From Xanthomonas hortorum pv. cynarae (GTDB taxonomy: Bacteria > Pseudomonadota > Gammaproteobacteria > Xanthomonadales > Xanthomonadaceae), in assembly GCF_002939985.1 (NCBI RefSeq), contig NZ_MDFM01000024.1:1-64000 (forward strand): 64,000 nt of DNA. Reading direction: 5' to 3'. The notes beneath the pieces were generated by a model. It did no database searches. It was not told the origin of the DNA and worked only from the letters and a program-made list of their open reading frames with translations. The position numbers and the translations under genes were made by a program. Position 1 is the stretch's first letter. Each line of letters opens with the position of its first letter. This document shows positions 28,501 through 36,568 of this stretch, one piece after another.

Positions 28501-29535
28501 CTGATCGATGCCGAACATACCCAGATCACGGCGCAGATCCTCATAGCGATATTGCTGATGGCGCAACGCATGCCTGACCACCGACGAGACCTGTGTAAAC
28601 AAGGTATGGAGCGGTTGCTGCGGATCCATCTTCAGACGCAGCGAGATCAGATTGGCAACCATGCCAGCGGTTTTACGGTAACGCGCGTTGATGCGACCGG
28701 TCACCGGCATTGCCAACACCAGATCTTCTGCGCCGGTGCAACGGTAGTAATAGGCCGCGATCAGCGAAATCAGCATCTGCGGCAAGCTGGCACCGTATTG
28801 CTTGCCCAGCGCGTGCAGACGCACCACTTGCTGTGGCGAAAAATACCCGGTGCTGCGCAAAAGACCGGTAGACGGATGGCTGCCGAGCCGCGACAAAGTC
28901 GTCGGCGGTGGCAGATCGGCCAGCTGCTGCATCCAGTATGCGCGATCGCGCTGAAGACGATCGGAGTCGAGGTACTGCTGCTCCCACTCCATCAAGGACA
29001 GCGCACTGCCGAATTGCGCAGGTTCCGGCTCGACACCTTCTGCGTATGCGTTATACAGCGCCGCCATGCGCTGCATCATGATCGATCCGCTATAACCATC
29101 CACCACCAGATGGTTCGCGCAATGCACCCACATATGGTGATCTTCGCCAAGACGGAACACCGCGCAATGCCATAACGGCCCGTCCTGCAGATTGTCCGGC
29201 TTGCGGACTTTCTCGTCGAGCCAGTGCTCGGCGGCGTCGCGCGGGAAGGGATCTTCGCTGACGTTGAAGTACGGAATGGCAGCCGTGTAATCGGGCCGGA
29301 TCACCTGGCCGGGCACGCCATCGTGTTCGACGATGCACAGCCGCAGCGTGTCGAACTCGCGCGTCAGCTGCATGCTGGCGCGCAACAACAGCTGCGGATC
29401 GAGCGGGCCGAACATCTCCAATGCTTCGGACAACATCAAGGTGTTGTAGGTGTGCAACTTGCTGACGACCCACAGGCCGCGTTGCGCTTTGGTCAGGGGA
29501 ATCACGGCAGAGACTTCAGCGTGCATTGCGTGCAT
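25537..29535 (-). CDS. single-module nonribosomal peptide synthetase, C-A-T-TE, predicted to activate glycine
   Basis: The 1332-residue enzyme has an EntF-like condensation domain (about 10-440), with NHLVVDG near residue 140. The adenylation domain (about 470-945) has YTSGSTGAPKG near 605, FDIAGLE near 651, QLYGPTETTIW and NGKLDRR near 936. A carrier domain with FELGGDSLRAAE has its phosphopantetheine serine near 992. The thioesterase has GWSLGG near 1125. The ten specificity residues, aligned by eye to GrsA, read D-I-L-Q-L-G-L-I-W-K, the code recalled for glycine. It overlaps the GT1 gene. Genomes may list it as an EntF-like serine activator; the code disagrees. Confidence 0.9.
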   Translation of the reverse strand: MHAMHAEVSAVIPLTKAQRGLWVVSKLHTYNTLMLSEALEMFGPLDPQLLLRASMQLTREFDTLRLCIVEHDGVPGQVIRPDYTAAIPYFNVSEDPFPRDAAEHWLDEKVRKPDNLQDGPLWHCAVFRLGEDHHMWVHCANHLVVDGYSGSIMMQRMAALYNAYAEGVEPEPAQFGSALSLMEWEQQYLDSDRLQRDRAYWMQQLADLPPPTTLSRLGSHPSTGLLRSTGYFSPQQVVRLHALGKQYGASLPQMLISLIAAYYYRCTGAEDLVLAMPVTGRINARYRKTAGMVANLISLRLKMDPQQPLHTLFTQVSSVVRHALRHQQYRYEDLRRDLGMFGIDQNVARLAVNIEPFDCALRFGEASAIPHNLSNGRVDDLTIFCYERGDGAALRFDLDANPAMYDSDELAEHCRRLTHLADAVLANPECALGLIDVLGHDERQRLLHTWNDTAAPLPEPSTLLHGMLQRAELMPAAVVVQYDNRTLDYATLCELASRIAAQWVADGVGPGDVVAIALPRSEQLLVALLAVMWSGAAYLPLDPESPAARNRQMLNDSGAIALVCEPALCERYLLGGMVWLDPRPAVLPAAIAPLATPDGTAYVLYTSGSTGAPKGVEISHRNLFNFLHAMEHELALRPRDRVLAVTTITFDIAGLELYLPLLVGARVVIAPAGITHDPRSLSRLIAHEQISVVQATPSLWRILLANEDLALDRIHALVGGEALVPELATQLLSRVGRLTQLYGPTETTIWSTIMPLQLTDAAAPPIGRPLLNTRVYVLDAQRQPLPTGAIGELYIGGAGVAKGYRGKRQLTSERFVRDPFADDGSSMYRTGDRVRQRRDGMLEFIGRADAQLKIRGHRVEPAEIENALLLHSQVAQAVVVGHSDGDNNALQLLAYVVGKHGTMPSTELLRAHLQQRLPASMIPTLWMPLEALPLTPNGKLDRRALPSPGALPQRAHVAPRDALEHQLAAMLQDVLGIEVVGVEDNFFELGGDSLRAAEMAARFPQMFGVELPLGTLFHAPTIAGLAEVIKRSAQTPNDPLGVLLPLRAGTPGTTPLFCIHPVVGLGWSYLTLLGQLDPQWPVYALQSPALSDPQHRPESIEAIARDYLARLRSVQPHGPYRLIGWSLGGLIAHAITAELHALGEEVELLAMLDSYPYLEQAAALPESEMVHASMHALGLDVADDKTRPTTLAELASLLCDHYLLNDLPALRQLLTQHPTLLDDLGGLTQHHLQLSRRHRPKPLQQDVLFVEARVRMSFGGGDAVWLDYRPQAWQPYVRNLHLHVLDSDHHSMLSSTHSATLSALLHAATAKAAQRDGSTATATASDGVAEYA

Positions 29536-30481
29536 CCTTCTTCAATGTAGAGCGCAGTCGCCCAACGCGCCGTGCCCGCAATGCGGTCAACGAGACGCCG
29601 GATCAGCACTTGGCCTAAAAACGTTCAGGTAGAAAACACCATCGACCACCGGCAGAGGCCGGCGATACGCAGTTGGAACACTCGATAAAGACGCACAATG
29701 GAGACGTATAACGAAGTGGCTCGTAAGTGACACCAAGACGTGCAACTGCGTTTTTCTTGAAGCACTTGCTTCCCGGCAAGTTAATAAACACTAACAATCG
29801 GGCAACACAATGAACCGTGCAAAAATCACGAATTGCGCGTTTCCTGCAAATTCTTTTTAATGAAGTGTGATTGCAGTTAGTGTTCTGGATACATACCTCT
29901 GTTTGGGGATCCGGCACTGCATGCAGCGCCACACACAAAACGCGACGCATGTCGCGTCGACGCGGCAGGTGCGCGATTGCAGGCGAAATTGCAGGCGGAT
30001 TTGCGTTCTCCGCATTGCATAAAAGACCGCAATGCATAAGACCACTACGCGCGGCAGCGTTGATATAGCTGCGCTACCAGACAAATCACTGCACGACATG
30101 CGGCATCGCTTGCGACACCTAGCGCGTGCATTCGTTCGATCATGCGTCGGTCGTTTGGATGTCATACGACTGCGGCACTCTGTAGATCAACGCGCGGGGT
30201 CGCGCGGGTCACAGTGCGCTGTTTTATGTGGACTGCGCCGGTGCGCGTCTGCGCGGAGTCATGCGTGCGTGACTGAGCGGTGGCAAGCGGCGATCAAGGC
30301 GCGCTGGCAGGGCGGTGCCCAACAGATTCATGCCAAGGCCGATCACCTGCCGCGTCCGCTTTACGACTGCTCACTCGTCTATGCAGCTCTTTCTACACAG
30401 CTGCGGCGCCGCGGAATCAGTGCTGATCCTGCATCGGCACTGCCTGCGCGCCACGGCGTCGGCCGCAGCGCGCGTACTGCT
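29536..30481. other. long gene-poor stretch upstream of the NRPS gene
   Basis: About 945 bases separate the NRPS and speA genes, both on the minus strand. Bases 29620-29900 are clearly richer in A/T than the surroundings and should hold the NRPS promoter, but I could not fix convincing -10 and -35 boxes. Bases 30268-30490 hold protein-like coding (ERWQAAIKARWQGGAQQ in one frame) with no usable start, possibly a gene remnant. No tRNA or other RNA gene was seen. Confidence 0.5.
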
Positions 30482-32368
30482 TCAGCCCAACGGTTCGTCG
30501 GACAGATAGGTATAACCGGTCAGCCCGGCTTCCAAGGCGTCGTGCAATTCCTGCGCACGCTCCGGCGACAGCTGCGCGGCGGCGATGCGCTCGGCATAGG
30601 TCGCGCGCAGCGTGTCCAGCTGATAGCCCACATAGTCCAGCATCACATCGGTGGTATCGCCACGGCGCTGCTGCGCAATTCGATAGCCATCGCCGTCCAC
30701 GGCCACTTCCACCGCATCGGTATCGCCGAACAGGTTATGGATATCGCCGAGGATTTCCTGGTAGGCGCCGACCAGGAAGAAGCCGATGCGATAGCTCTCG
30801 CCCGGATTCAATGTGTGGAGCGGCATCGAGTTGTCCAGGCTTTCGTTCTCGACGTAGGTCTTGACCATGCCATCGGAGTCGCAGGTCATGTCGGCGATGA
30901 TGCCGCGCCGCTGCGGCGCTTCGTTCAAGCGCTCGATCGGCACGATCGGGAACACCTGATCGATCGCCCACACATCCGGGATCGATTCGAACACGCTGAA
31001 GTTGACGAAGTACTTGTCCACCAGCCGCTCGTTGAGCTCGTCCAGCACCGGGCGGTGGCTCTTTTCGTCGAAGCTCAGGCGTGCACGCACGCCATGGGCG
31101 ATGGCGTAGAACAGATCGTCGATACGCGCGCGATGGGTGAGGTCGATCTGGCCCAATGCATACGCACTCAGGCCTTCGGCATGGAAGTGCTGCGCCTCCT
31201 GGAACAGTTCCACCGCCGGGCGCACGTCGAGTTCGTCGTGGATCTCGCGCAGGTGGCGAATCGCTGCCGGTTCGTCGTCGTGCGCGTCGGGCACGCGGCC
31301 TTCCGGCGCCTGCTCCACTTCGGACACGTTGGCGATCAGCACCGCGTGGTGCGCGGTCATCGCGCGGCCGCATTCGGTGACGATGCGCGGCGGGGTCAAG
31401 CCATGCTCTTCGCAGGCATTGGCCAGCGGCTGCACGATGTTGCTGGCGTAGGAATGCAGGCCGTAGTTGATCGAGCAATAGCTGCGCGAGCGGGTGCCTT
31501 CGTAATCGATACCCAGTCCGCCGCCGACATCCACGTGGCTGATCTTGGCGCCCAGGCGCGAGAGCTCCACGAAATAGCGCGTGGCCTCGCGCATGCCGTT
31601 GGCGATGTCGCGCACGTTGGAAATCTGCGAGCCCATGTGGAAATGCAGCAACTGCAGGCAGTCGGCGTATTCGGTGTCGCGCAGCGTCTTCCACAGATCG
31701 AGCACCTGCCGTGGCGACAGCCCGAACTTGGCCTTGTCGCCACCGCTGTTCTGCCACTTGCCCGCGCCCAACGAGGCCAGGCGCATGCGCACGCCCAGGC
31801 CCGGCTTGACCTCCAGCGCGCGCGCTTCTTCCAGCACCAGCTTCAGCTCGGAGGGCTTTTCGATGACGATGAAGGTCTGCAGGCCGAGCTTGCGCCCGAT
31901 CAGTGCCAGGCGGATGTATTCGCGGTCCTTGTAGCCGTTGCAGACGATCAACCCGCCCGGGCGCGACAGTGCCAGCACCGCCATCAGCTCGGGCTTGCTG
32001 CCCGCTTCCAGGCCGAAGCCCTCGCCGTGGTGGCTGGCCAGGGTGCCGGCCACGCCGCGATGCTGATTGACCTTGATCGGATACACGGCCGTGTAGCCGC
32101 CGGCGTAGTCCCATTCGGACTGCGCCTGCGCGAACGCCGCCTGCAGCTTGCCCAGGCGCTGGCCCAGGATGTCCGGGAAGCGCACCAGCAGCGGCAGCTT
32201 GGCGCCGGCTGCGCGCGCGGCATCCACCACCTCGGGCAGCGACACCGATGGACCATCGCCGGTCGGGGTGACCACGATGTGTCCGGCAGCATTCACATCG
32301 AAATACCCGTCGGCCCAATGCGGGATCGAATAGGTCTTGCGGGCTTGGTCGAGGGACCAATCGCTCAT
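30482..32368 (-). CDS. speA: biosynthetic arginine decarboxylase
   Basis: SpeA is a PLP enzyme that turns arginine into agmatine, the first step of one putrescine route. The 628 residues include the PLP lysine K99 in VYPIKVNQ and LQLLHFHMGSQ. They also include HVDVGGGLGIDYEG and the later CDSDGMVKTYVENE motif carrying the active cysteine. Length matches the fold-III family. It is divergent from speE, so polyamine genes face each other, although no agmatine-processing gene is in the window. Confidence 0.96.
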   Translation of the reverse strand: MSDWSLDQARKTYSIPHWADGYFDVNAAGHIVVTPTGDGPSVSLPEVVDAARAAGAKLPLLVRFPDILGQRLGKLQAAFAQAQSEWDYAGGYTAVYPIKVNQHRGVAGTLASHHGEGFGLEAGSKPELMAVLALSRPGGLIVCNGYKDREYIRLALIGRKLGLQTFIVIEKPSELKLVLEEARALEVKPGLGVRMRLASLGAGKWQNSGGDKAKFGLSPRQVLDLWKTLRDTEYADCLQLLHFHMGSQISNVRDIANGMREATRYFVELSRLGAKISHVDVGGGLGIDYEGTRSRSYCSINYGLHSYASNIVQPLANACEEHGLTPPRIVTECGRAMTAHHAVLIANVSEVEQAPEGRVPDAHDDEPAAIRHLREIHDELDVRPAVELFQEAQHFHAEGLSAYALGQIDLTHRARIDDLFYAIAHGVRARLSFDEKSHRPVLDELNERLVDKYFVNFSVFESIPDVWAIDQVFPIVPIERLNEAPQRRGIIADMTCDSDGMVKTYVENESLDNSMPLHTLNPGESYRIGFFLVGAYQEILGDIHNLFGDTDAVEVAVDGDGYRIAQQRRGDTTDVMLDYVGYQLDTLRATYAERIAAAQLSPERAQELHDALEAGLTGYTYLSDEPLG

Positions 32369-32501
32369 TTCGCTGACTCGGCTGGGGCAAAAAGGGCGTG
32401 AAGTGTAACGCCTGGCACGCGCAGGGTCCGTTACAATCCGCGCCGACTTGATGCCCCGCTCCTGGTTGGAGTGGGGTGGAACGCAGATTCAGCCGCCGCG
32501 C

Positions 32502-32572
32502 AGTTTGGCTGCACGAGGCTGCGCCCGACCCTCATCCGGCGCTACGCGCCACCTTCTCCCGGTGGGAGAAGG
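32502..32572. repeat. dispersed repeat ending in CCTTCTCCC-hairpin, copy 1
   Basis: The stretch CTGCACGAGGCTGCGCCCGA, CCCTCATCCGG and ACCTTCTCCCGGTGGGAGAAGG recurs in reverse orientation at 57820-57890. It ends in a perfect hairpin (CCTTCTCCC/GGGAGAAGG) and contains a second GGCGC/GCGCC stem. It lies in the speE leader. Confidence 0.75.
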
Positions 32573-32603
32573 AACAGTCCTCCATTCTTTCTAGGATCAC
32601 CGC

Positions 32604-33461
32604 ATGAGCGCCAACGACAACTGGTACATCGAACACTTCCAGCCCACCGGCTCGGCGATCGGCTTCCGCATCAGCGGCAAGCTGGACGAGGTGCAGTCCC
32701 CGTTCCAGAAGATCGAGATCTACCAGACCACCGACTGGGGCAAGCTCATGCTCATCGACGGCGCGGTGATGCTGACCAGCCGCGACAACTTCTTCTATCA
32801 CGAGATGATCAGCCACCCGGCGCTGTTCACCCACGCTGCGCCCAAGCGCGTGGTGATCATCGGTGGCGGCGACTGCGGCACGCTGCGCGAGGTGCTAAAG
32901 CACCCGGGCGTGGAAAGCGCCACCCAGTGCGATATCGACGAGCAGGTCACGCGCATGTCGGAGAAGTACTTCCCCGAGCTGTGCGATTCAAACCATGACG
33001 CGCGCGCCGAGCTGTTGTTCGACGACGGCGTGGCCTATATGGCCAACTGCCCGGCCGGCAGCGTGGACATCGTGATCGTCGATTCCACCGACCCGGTCGG
33101 CCCGGCCGAAGGCCTGTTCAACAAGGACTTCTACGCGAGCTGCTTCAAGGCGCTGAAGGACGACGGCATCCTGGTGCAGCAGTCCGAATCGCCGCTGGCG
33201 CTGTTGGAGCTGATCAAGGAAATGCGCACCGAAATGGGCAAGGCCGGCTTCCAGTCGTTCAAGACTCTGCCGTTCCCGCAGCCGTGCTACCCCACCGGCT
33301 GGTGGAGCGTGACCATGGCCAGCAAGCAGGCCAACGCCGATTTCGCGTTCCGCCAAAACGATGCGCAGGCCAAGGGTTTCGAGACGCTGTACTACACCGC
33401 GCATCTGCATACCGGCGTGCTGGTTGCACCGCCGTTCGTGGCCAAGGCGCTGGGCGAGTAA
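32604..33461 (+). CDS. speE: spermidine synthase (polyamine aminopropyltransferase)
   Basis: SpeE transfers aminopropyl from decarboxylated SAM to putrescine. The 285-residue product has an N-terminal beta domain (WYIEHFQPTGSAIGFRIS), the SAM-type nucleotide loop IIGGGDCGT (85-93) and the catalytic VDSTDPVGPAEGLF. A late CYPTGWWS is typical. The ATG at 32604 follows an AGGATC site. The upstream 235 bases shared with speA contain a dispersed repeat. Two hairpins follow the stop. Confidence 0.95.
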   Translation: MSANDNWYIEHFQPTGSAIGFRISGKLDEVQSPFQKIEIYQTTDWGKLMLIDGAVMLTSRDNFFYHEMISHPALFTHAAPKRVVIIGGGDCGTLREVLKHPGVESATQCDIDEQVTRMSEKYFPELCDSNHDARAELLFDDGVAYMANCPAGSVDIVIVDSTDPVGPAEGLFNKDFYASCFKALKDDGILVQQSESPLALLELIKEMRTEMGKAGFQSFKTLPFPQPCYPTGWWSVTMASKQANADFAFRQNDAQAKGFETLYYTAHLHTGVLVAPPFVAKALGE

Positions 33462-33472
33462 GCATGTCATCG

Positions 33473-33541
33473 GGCCGGCGCAGCTTGCTGCGCGCCGGCC
33501 TGATTGAAAAGAACCGGCGCATCGCTCGCGTGCGCTGGTTC
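33473..33541 (+). terminator. two consecutive hairpins after speE
   Basis: GGCCGGCGCAGC pairs with GCTGCGCGCCGGCC (33473-33500). GAACCGGCGCA pairs with TGCGCTGGTTC (33511-33541). Neither has a T run, so the pair may act as a strong block or mRNA end stabiliser. Confidence 0.55.
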
Positions 33542-33710
33542 TGCAGATTGAGGGGGCGAAGACAGCACCGCTTACAGGCGTGCTGGCGATGCTCGCAGTG
33601 TCGCGCAGCATCGGCAGGGCCATGTGTGCACTACGCTCCCCTGCTGCGGCACGCATCTACCTGAGGCTTGTGCACGCAGTGCCGCCAGCCCCGTTCTTCG
33701 TTTGCCAGCC

Positions 33711-34322
33711 CTAGAGCCGCGCCAACACTTCAGCCTTTTTGGCGTCGAACTCTTCCTGGGTCACCAACCCCGCATCCAGCAACTGCTTGAGCTTGCTCAG
33801 CACCTGCATCGGATCATCCGCGCCGGCCACCGCAGTCGCTGGCACTGAAGGCGCCACGCCCTGCGCTGCAGGCGCATGCACCACCACACCGCCGGCCGAT
33901 GCACGCAACTTGTCGAACTCCAGCTGCTGGCGTTTTTCGTGGGCCGATTCTTCCACCTGCTGGGCATAGGCGTAGACCCGCCGTGCCTGTTTCTTGGGCA
34001 GGCTGTCGATGGATAGGTAGCCGCCCTGCGTGGTGCGGCACATGATCGTCGCGCCCAGCATCTGCTCGCTCATATGCACGTCGAGCACCTCGCGCCAGGG
34101 GACATCCCGAAACGTCATCCCGAACAGCGTGGGGTGTACAACGATGAATCTGCGATTGGTCAGCACCACCGCGGCCGGCGACAAGTTCATCACCATTTTC
34201 TTCTGCACAGCGATGTACTCGACCTGCTCGTCGCGGGTCAGCAACTCGTTCACCTTGGGCAGGATCTTGCCCACGGCCACCGGGTCCTGCTCGTCGGTCA
34301 GGAATTGCGTAAAGACCTCCAT
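33711..34322 (-). CDS. bacterial PH domain plus SHOCT domain protein
   Basis: The 203-residue soluble protein starts MEVFTQFLTDEQDPVAVGK. A bacterial PH-like (YokE type) domain covers residues about 30-125 (VVLTNRRFIVVHPTLFG, WREVLDVHMSE). It ends with a SHOCT oligomerisation motif, LSKLKQLLDAGLVTQEEFDAKKAEVL. SHOCT units are usually found at protein ends and probably mediate assembly. No enzymatic role can be assigned. The GAGGAAGG ribosome-like site lies only one base before the ATG, so translation may actually begin elsewhere. Confidence 0.8.
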   Translation of the reverse strand: MEVFTQFLTDEQDPVAVGKILPKVNELLTRDEQVEYIAVQKKMVMNLSPAAVVLTNRRFIVVHPTLFGMTFRDVPWREVLDVHMSEQMLGATIMCRTTQGGYLSIDSLPKKQARRVYAYAQQVEESAHEKRQQLEFDKLRASAGGVVVHAPAAQGVAPSVPATAVAGADDPMQVLSKLKQLLDAGLVTQEEFDAKKAEVLARL

Positions 34323-34520
34323 ACCTTCCTCGTCGTGATTGCTTGCGCCGCAGCGTTGTCTTGTATGACACCACATCCGTGCCCTCGTGGTGCCGATCAG
34401 AGCTACGACGAAGCGTGCGCAGTACCGGATCACCGAGCGCTTCATACAGCCCAGCGGCAACAAGGCGGATGTCGCCATCCGCCTTTGTTGTGTGCACAAC
34501 GCTGTTTTTCTATCGCCGAC

Positions 34521-35330
34521 TCAAAAGCGGACTTCGGCGCCGAAGCTCAGCACTTCGGCACGATTGATGGTGATGTCTTCGTAGTCGTCGTAGTACTCGT
34601 CGGCGTACAGGTAGTTCGTGTAGAGCGCGCTCAGACTGAAATGCTTGCCGATATCCACACCGAGGCCCGCACCCAGATATGCGCCGTAGACACGCTCGGT
34701 GTAGTCCTCGCCTTTTGCCTCGCCTCCCCAATAGCCCATGCGTACCAGAGCGAACACTGGGGTGTCGCCGAAGTTGAAGCGCGCCGTTCCACCGATGCTG
34801 CCGAAGTCCACTGTCGGAATGACGACAAAGCCATCCGCATCCTTCGAACCGTCAACCTTTCCGGTGGCCACTTCAATGCCGACCAGCGTGACCGGACCAG
34901 CACGCCAGCGGTAACCGACGTTGAAGCCCGCCATGTCCTGCTTGTTGCCCTCGAACACCTTGGCTTCGCCGCCCTGCGCGCCCAAGAACATGCCGCTCTT
35001 GAGGCGCTGTTCTTCTTCGCGCGGCGCAGGCGCAACGTAGGCGGGCGCCGGTGCAGGCGGTGCCGCCGCTGCGGGCATCTGCGCCGTCACCGTGGTGAAG
35101 CCGCCGGTCTCGCCGGCTGCGCTGTCTTGCACTGCCGTCTGTCCTGCGGCGGTACCGTCTTGCGACGGGCCCGACGGTGGCGCTGCCGGTGCGGTGGCCC
35201 CCTGGGTGCCAGCCTGCTGTTTTTGCTGTTGCCGATAATTGTCCCAGCCGCGCGACAACGACTGCGCGGCCGCGTCGGAAACGCAGCCCAGCGCCGTGCA
35301 GGCCAACAGCCATGTTGCGGTCCTTTTCAT
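34521..35330 (-). CDS. secreted outer-membrane beta-barrel protein, OmpA/OmpX-like
   Basis: The 269-residue product has a signal peptide (MKRTATWLLACTALGCVSDAAAQS) and a Q/P/A-rich linker to about residue 110. An eight-strand-like barrel follows, with alternating strands (GFNVGYRWRAGPVTLVGIEVATG, TPVFALVRMGYWGGEAKG), ending EVRF with the terminal phenylalanine expected for BamA-assembled barrels. Acidic tyrosine turns (YADEYYDDYED) occur late. The ATG at 35330 gives the signal peptide; longer frames do not. Specific function is unknown. Confidence 0.8.
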   Translation of the reverse strand: MKRTATWLLACTALGCVSDAAAQSLSRGWDNYRQQQKQQAGTQGATAPAAPPSGPSQDGTAAGQTAVQDSAAGETGGFTTVTAQMPAAAAPPAPAPAYVAPAPREEEQRLKSGMFLGAQGGEAKVFEGNKQDMAGFNVGYRWRAGPVTLVGIEVATGKVDGSKDADGFVVIPTVDFGSIGGTARFNFGDTPVFALVRMGYWGGEAKGEDYTERVYGAYLGAGLGVDIGKHFSLSALYTNYLYADEYYDDYEDITINRAEVLSFGAEVRF

Positions 35331-35893
35331 CGCATTCCCCAATGAGTCGTACTCCATCGTCCCCGCATCCAATGCGCACGCAGGCATGGCCTGGCGGCGT
35401 CCGGAAGTGGCGCAGTTGCTGTCCAATTCGGGGGCTTCCCCAGCATCACAGGATCGTGCGCGTACTCGGCTTCAGGCATCGCCCGTGTGGGCGTGCCGGT
35501 ACTGACGCGTGATGCAGCCCCCTGACCGCAGCCGGCACAGTGAATCGAGTCTCATCAGCTGTCAAGAAGGGCTGTGATCGCTGCCTGTCGGCGCGCATTT
35601 CGCGCGGCCAGCCGCCTGATGAGCGCTCCTGCCGATGGGTAGGGCTTGGCTTTGCGCTCCACGCTCGCTCCCTGCAGGCGGCGCGCCGCGCGTGCGTACC
35701 GAAAAACTAGACACGGCCGACTTGGCAACCTATTGATTCTTTAGGCCGTTCCACTCCCGAAACATTTCATTTTTTTAACAAATGTAATTTCAATACTCAC
35801 AAGTTCTAAAATTCACCGAACCGATCCCCCGCGATCATCGTGAACCTGCCAGACGCGTGATTCCTCCGCGCCGCCAAGGTCCGGAGACTTGCC
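35331..35893. other. gene-free stretch with an A/T-rich end before the kinase gene
   Basis: About 560 bases between divergent genes. The first 380 bases show nothing recognisable. Bases 35705-35815 are unusually A/T rich for this genome (ACATTTCATTTTTTTAACAA) and probably carry the kinase promoter. No confident -10/-35 pair was found. Confidence 0.5.
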
Positions 35894-36568
35894 ATGCACT
35901 ACCAGCCGCTGGACACCTCCAGCCTGCAAATCGTCACGCCCGTCCTGCTCAAGCAGGGCACCCGGCTGCTCGAGCCCACCGTTTATCGCACGCATCTGGA
36001 TGGGCAACTGGCGGTGGTCAAGGACTACAGCCGCTACCGCCGTACGCTGCTGGCGCCGATCGCGCGGCTGATGGTGCGGCACGAGTCCAAGATGCTGGCC
36101 CGCCTGCACGGCTGGCGGCATGCGCCGGCCCTGCTCGGCACGCTGGGCGGGCTGGCACTGGGCATGGAGTTCATTCCGGGCGACACCCTCAGCGCCAGCG
36201 CGGTGGTCGGCCAGGAGGTGTTCCAGCAGCTGCAGCAGGCGCTGCGCCGCCTGCACGCAGTCGGCATCACCCACAACGATCTGCACGGCACCAATGTGGT
36301 GATCAGTGCCGGCGTGCCGGTGCTGATCGATTTCACCTCGGCCTGGCGCTTCCCGCGCTGGTTGCGACGCGGCACGCTGGCGCGTCAACTGCAGCGCAGT
36401 GACTTGGCCAATTTCCAGAAGATGCGCCAGCGCCTTGCCGGTATCGCGCCGACCGCCGACGAGGCCGCACGCAGCGCCGAGCCGCGCTGGGTACGCACCA
36501 TCCGCGGGAGCTGGAAGCGGCTGTATTGGCACATGAAGCGCCATGCGCAGCCAACCAGTGCCGACTGA
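35894..36568 (+). CDS. small RIO/lipopolysaccharide-kinase-like protein kinase
   Basis: The 224-residue cytoplasmic protein has a kinase-like core: a lysine in LAVVKDYS (about 40-47), a glutamate-bearing helix VRHESKMLARL, the catalytic loop GITHNDLHGTNVV, and the metal site LIDFTSAWRF in place of DFG. The short size and HNDLHGTN loop resemble RIO or KdkA/WaaP-type kinases. The C terminus is basic (RGSWKRLYWHMKRH). Its target may be a lipid or protein at the envelope, but this is unproven. It stands alone between long intergenic stretches. Confidence 0.78.
   Translation: MHYQPLDTSSLQIVTPVLLKQGTRLLEPTVYRTHLDGQLAVVKDYSRYRRTLLAPIARLMVRHESKMLARLHGWRHAPALLGTLGGLALGMEFIPGDTLSASAVVGQEVFQQLQQALRRLHAVGITHNDLHGTNVVISAGVPVLIDFTSAWRFPRWLRRGTLARQLQRSDLANFQKMRQRLAGIAPTADEAARSAEPRWVRTIRGSWKRLYWHMKRHAQPTSAD

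Noticed and set aside
26791-29175. A 794-codon plus-strand frame opposite the NRPS
   Set aside because: The NRPS motifs on the minus strand are continuous; the plus frame is low-complexity His/Gln/Arg coding without motifs.
30032-32401. A 789-codon open frame on the plus strand opposite speA
   Set aside because: It is the antisense shadow of speA, which matches arginine decarboxylase throughout. The plus frame is His/Gln-rich with no known motif.
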